Shown here: positions 6,054-6,604 of the stretch, piece by piece
Numbering within the stretch: the stretch's first letter is position 1
How the letters are laid out: every line of letters begins with the position of its first letter
Source of the DNA: an uncultured Mollicutes bacterium
Lineage (GTDB): Bacteria; Bacillota_I; Bacilli_A; Acholeplasmatales; Anaeroplasmataceae
Assembly (NCBI GenBank): GCA_900547045.1
Contig: URFB01000069.1
Coordinates: 1 to 6,604, forward strand
Direction of reading: 5' to 3'
DNA: 6,604 bases
Notes under the pieces: generated by a model
Database searches by the model: none
What the model saw: the letters and a program-made list of their open reading frames with translations, nothing else
Told to the model about the DNA's origin: nothing
Translations under genes and position numbers: made by a program

Positions 6054-6254
6054 TTATTCAACGATTGTTACATTAGCAGCTTGTTGACCACGCTTTCCAT
6101 CAACAAGATCAAAAGTAACAGTTTGACCTTCTACAAGGTCCTTATGTCCTGGCATATTAATTGCAGAAAAATGAACAAATACATCATCATGTCCTTCAAC
6201 AGAGATGAATCCGTAGCCCTTTTCAGAATTAAACCATTTAACCTTACCTGTCAT
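6054..6254 (-). CDS. csp: Cold-shock protein, CspA family
   Basis: This 66-residue single cold-shock domain protein binds single-stranded RNA and DNA and acts as an RNA chaperone. It starts MTGKVKWFNSEKGYGFISVEG and carries both RNA-binding motifs: RNP1 KGYGFI at 12-17 and RNP2 VFVHF at 25-29. It ends QQAANVTIVE, as in full-length members. The frame is open further upstream, but a strong AGGAGG eight bases before the ATG at 6254 and the family length fix this start. It is monocistronic, with its own promoter, a leader of about 108 nt and a strong terminator. The long leader is typical of csp genes controlled after transcription by temperature, and here it can pair with its own Shine-Dalgarno. 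Which paralogue (CspA, B, C or D) it equals cannot be said. Confidence 0.96.
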   Translation of the reverse strand: MTGKVKWFNSEKGYGFISVEGHDDVFVHFSAINMPGHKDLVEGQTVTFDLVDGKRGQQAANVTIVE

Positions 6255-6258
6255 TATA

Positions 6259-6305
6259 GGTTCCTCCTTTATCAAATTCATAACCAAAAACTAAGGAAGT
6301 GAACC
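6259..6305 (-). promoter_or_regulatory. csp leader hairpin that can hide the ribosome binding site
   Basis: In the transcript, the arm GGTTCACTTCCTTA (6305-6292) can pair with TAAAGGAGGAACC (6271-6259), which contains the csp Shine-Dalgarno AGGAGG. The pairing covers about 12 pairs in three blocks (GGTTC/GAACC, CTTC/GAGG with one G-U, TTA/TAA), with one bulged A and one A-C mismatch. The loop is 20 nt. Such a fold would block translation until melted or replaced by another fold, which suits a temperature-responsive csp leader. The pairing is seen; the function is inferred. Confidence 0.5.
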
Positions 6306-6354
6306 AATTTAAAGAGTATAGCTCCAAAATATCAAATTTCTTTTTCTTTGTTTT

Positions 6355-6367
6355 CTATTACTAATAG
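6355..6367. repeat. Perfect palindrome CTATTA-n-TAATAG at the csp transcription start
   Basis: Six-base arms around one central base lie one base past the csp -10 box, centred on the expected start site (about 6362). It may be a repressor operator or a 5'-end hairpin. No matching regulator is in the window. Confidence 0.45.
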
Positions 6368-6368
6368 T

Positions 6369-6397
6369 ATTATACTTCTTTTTGTGCTTTTTTGCAA
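6369..6397 (-). promoter_or_regulatory. Promoter of the cold-shock gene
   Basis: On the minus strand TTGCAA (6397-6392) and a perfect TATAAT (6374-6369) are separated by 17 bp, an ideal sigma-A spacing. The start falls near 6362, giving a leader of about 108 nt before the ATG. Confidence 0.8.
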
Positions 6398-6422
6398 TAA
6401 ATTTCAAAAAATTAAATTTTAG

Positions 6423-6604
6423 TTAAATTATTATTCCATTTAGATGGTCTATTTCGTGTTGAATTATTTGTGCAGTAAAATCCGTATAGCTTTTAATTCG
6501 CTTATTAAAGTCTAAATCATCATACTCAATCTTAATTTTTTTATAGCGTTTTGTCTCTCTTTGTCCCTCAAGGCTTAAGCAGCCTTCTTTTGCCTTGTAG
6601 TACT
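6423..6604 (-). CDS. def: Peptide deformylase, C-terminal part (5' end off the right edge)
   Basis: The last 59 residues are visible. They hold motif 2, EGCLSL, with the metal-binding cysteine (visible residue 8), and motif 3, QHEIDH, with the two metal-binding histidines and the catalytic glutamate (visible residues 49, 50 and 53). Peptide deformylase removes the formyl group from the N-terminal methionine of new proteins. The EGCLSLEGQRETKRY form and the abrupt ending NGIII directly after motif 3 match the short deformylase subgroup (about 135-140 residues) found as a second copy in many Firmicutes, rather than long forms with a C-terminal helix. Motif 1 (GxGxAAxQ-like) lies outside. The stop TAA at 6425-6423 is 26 bp from the csp -35 box, and no convincing terminator lies between. 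Confidence 0.9.
   Translation of the reverse strand, partial: YYKAKEGCLSLEGQRETKRYKKIKIEYDDLDFNKRIKSYTDFTAQIIQHEIDHLNGIII

Noticed and set aside
6255..6287. Longer N-terminus for the cold-shock protein
   Set aside because: The extra codons include the AGGAGG ribosome binding site itself, and the family starts at MTGKVKWF.
6081..6302. Plus-strand open frame of 73 codons
   Set aside because: It is antisense to the cold-shock gene and its leader and shows no domain or ribosome binding site.
6400..6420. A/T-only inverted repeat after the deformylase gene as a terminator
   Set aside because: The stem has no G-C pairs and would be too weak; such repeats are expected by chance in DNA this AT-rich.
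1..6604. Mobile element, CRISPR array, toxin-antitoxin or defence genes
   Set aside because: I found no transposase, integrase, direct-repeat array, tRNA or defence-type domain. The genes are housekeeping or metabolic and of even character.

Overview
The window is AT-rich DNA from a low-GC Gram-positive bacterium (Bacillota or a close relative such as an Erysipelotrichia- or Acholeplasma-like lineage). This rests on the base composition, strong AGGAGG-type ribosome binding sites, TATAAT promoters, an ECF-type vitamin transporter S-component, an RqcH/FbpA protein and a type III pantothenate kinase. All stops seen are TAA or TAG, tryptophans are TGG, and no in-frame TGA needs to be read as Trp, so the standard bacterial code fits. 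I cannot name the species. Nine genes are recognised, two of them cut by the window edges.

Layout from left to right. (1) Positions 1-1849, minus strand: an operon of an ECF S-component, an alpha/beta hydrolase and coaX (5' part only, running off the left edge). It is driven by a promoter near 1901-1928, and the likely theme is vitamin, possibly pantothenate, uptake and CoA synthesis. (2) Positions 1984-3615, plus strand: rqcH, transcribed divergently from its own extended -10 promoter and ended by an intrinsic terminator that lies inside the opposing gene. (3) Positions 3605-5965, minus strand: an acyl-ACP thioesterase, an M18 aminopeptidase and a stand-alone HPt phosphotransfer protein, packed with 1-9 bp spacers; the HPt gene overlaps the end of rqcH by 11 bp. 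(4) Positions 6007-6400, minus strand: a monocistronic cold-shock gene with its own promoter, a leader of about 108 nt able to hide its ribosome binding site, and a clear terminator. (5) Positions 6423-6604, minus strand: the 3' end of a peptide deformylase gene.

Four start codons were placed by ribosome binding site spacing and family N-termini rather than by the longest open frame: rqcH at 1984, the M18 peptidase at 5250, the thioesterase at 5965 and the cold-shock gene at 6254.

This is mostly housekeeping content. I see no mobile element, CRISPR array, RNA gene or defence system, and no gap over 300 bp. The points worth a second look are the cold-shock leader that can sequester its Shine-Dalgarno, a palindrome on its start site, a probable single-base frameshift at the end of the S-component, the rqcH terminator inside hpt, an orphan HPt protein in a metabolic operon, and the S-component/hydrolase/coaX grouping.
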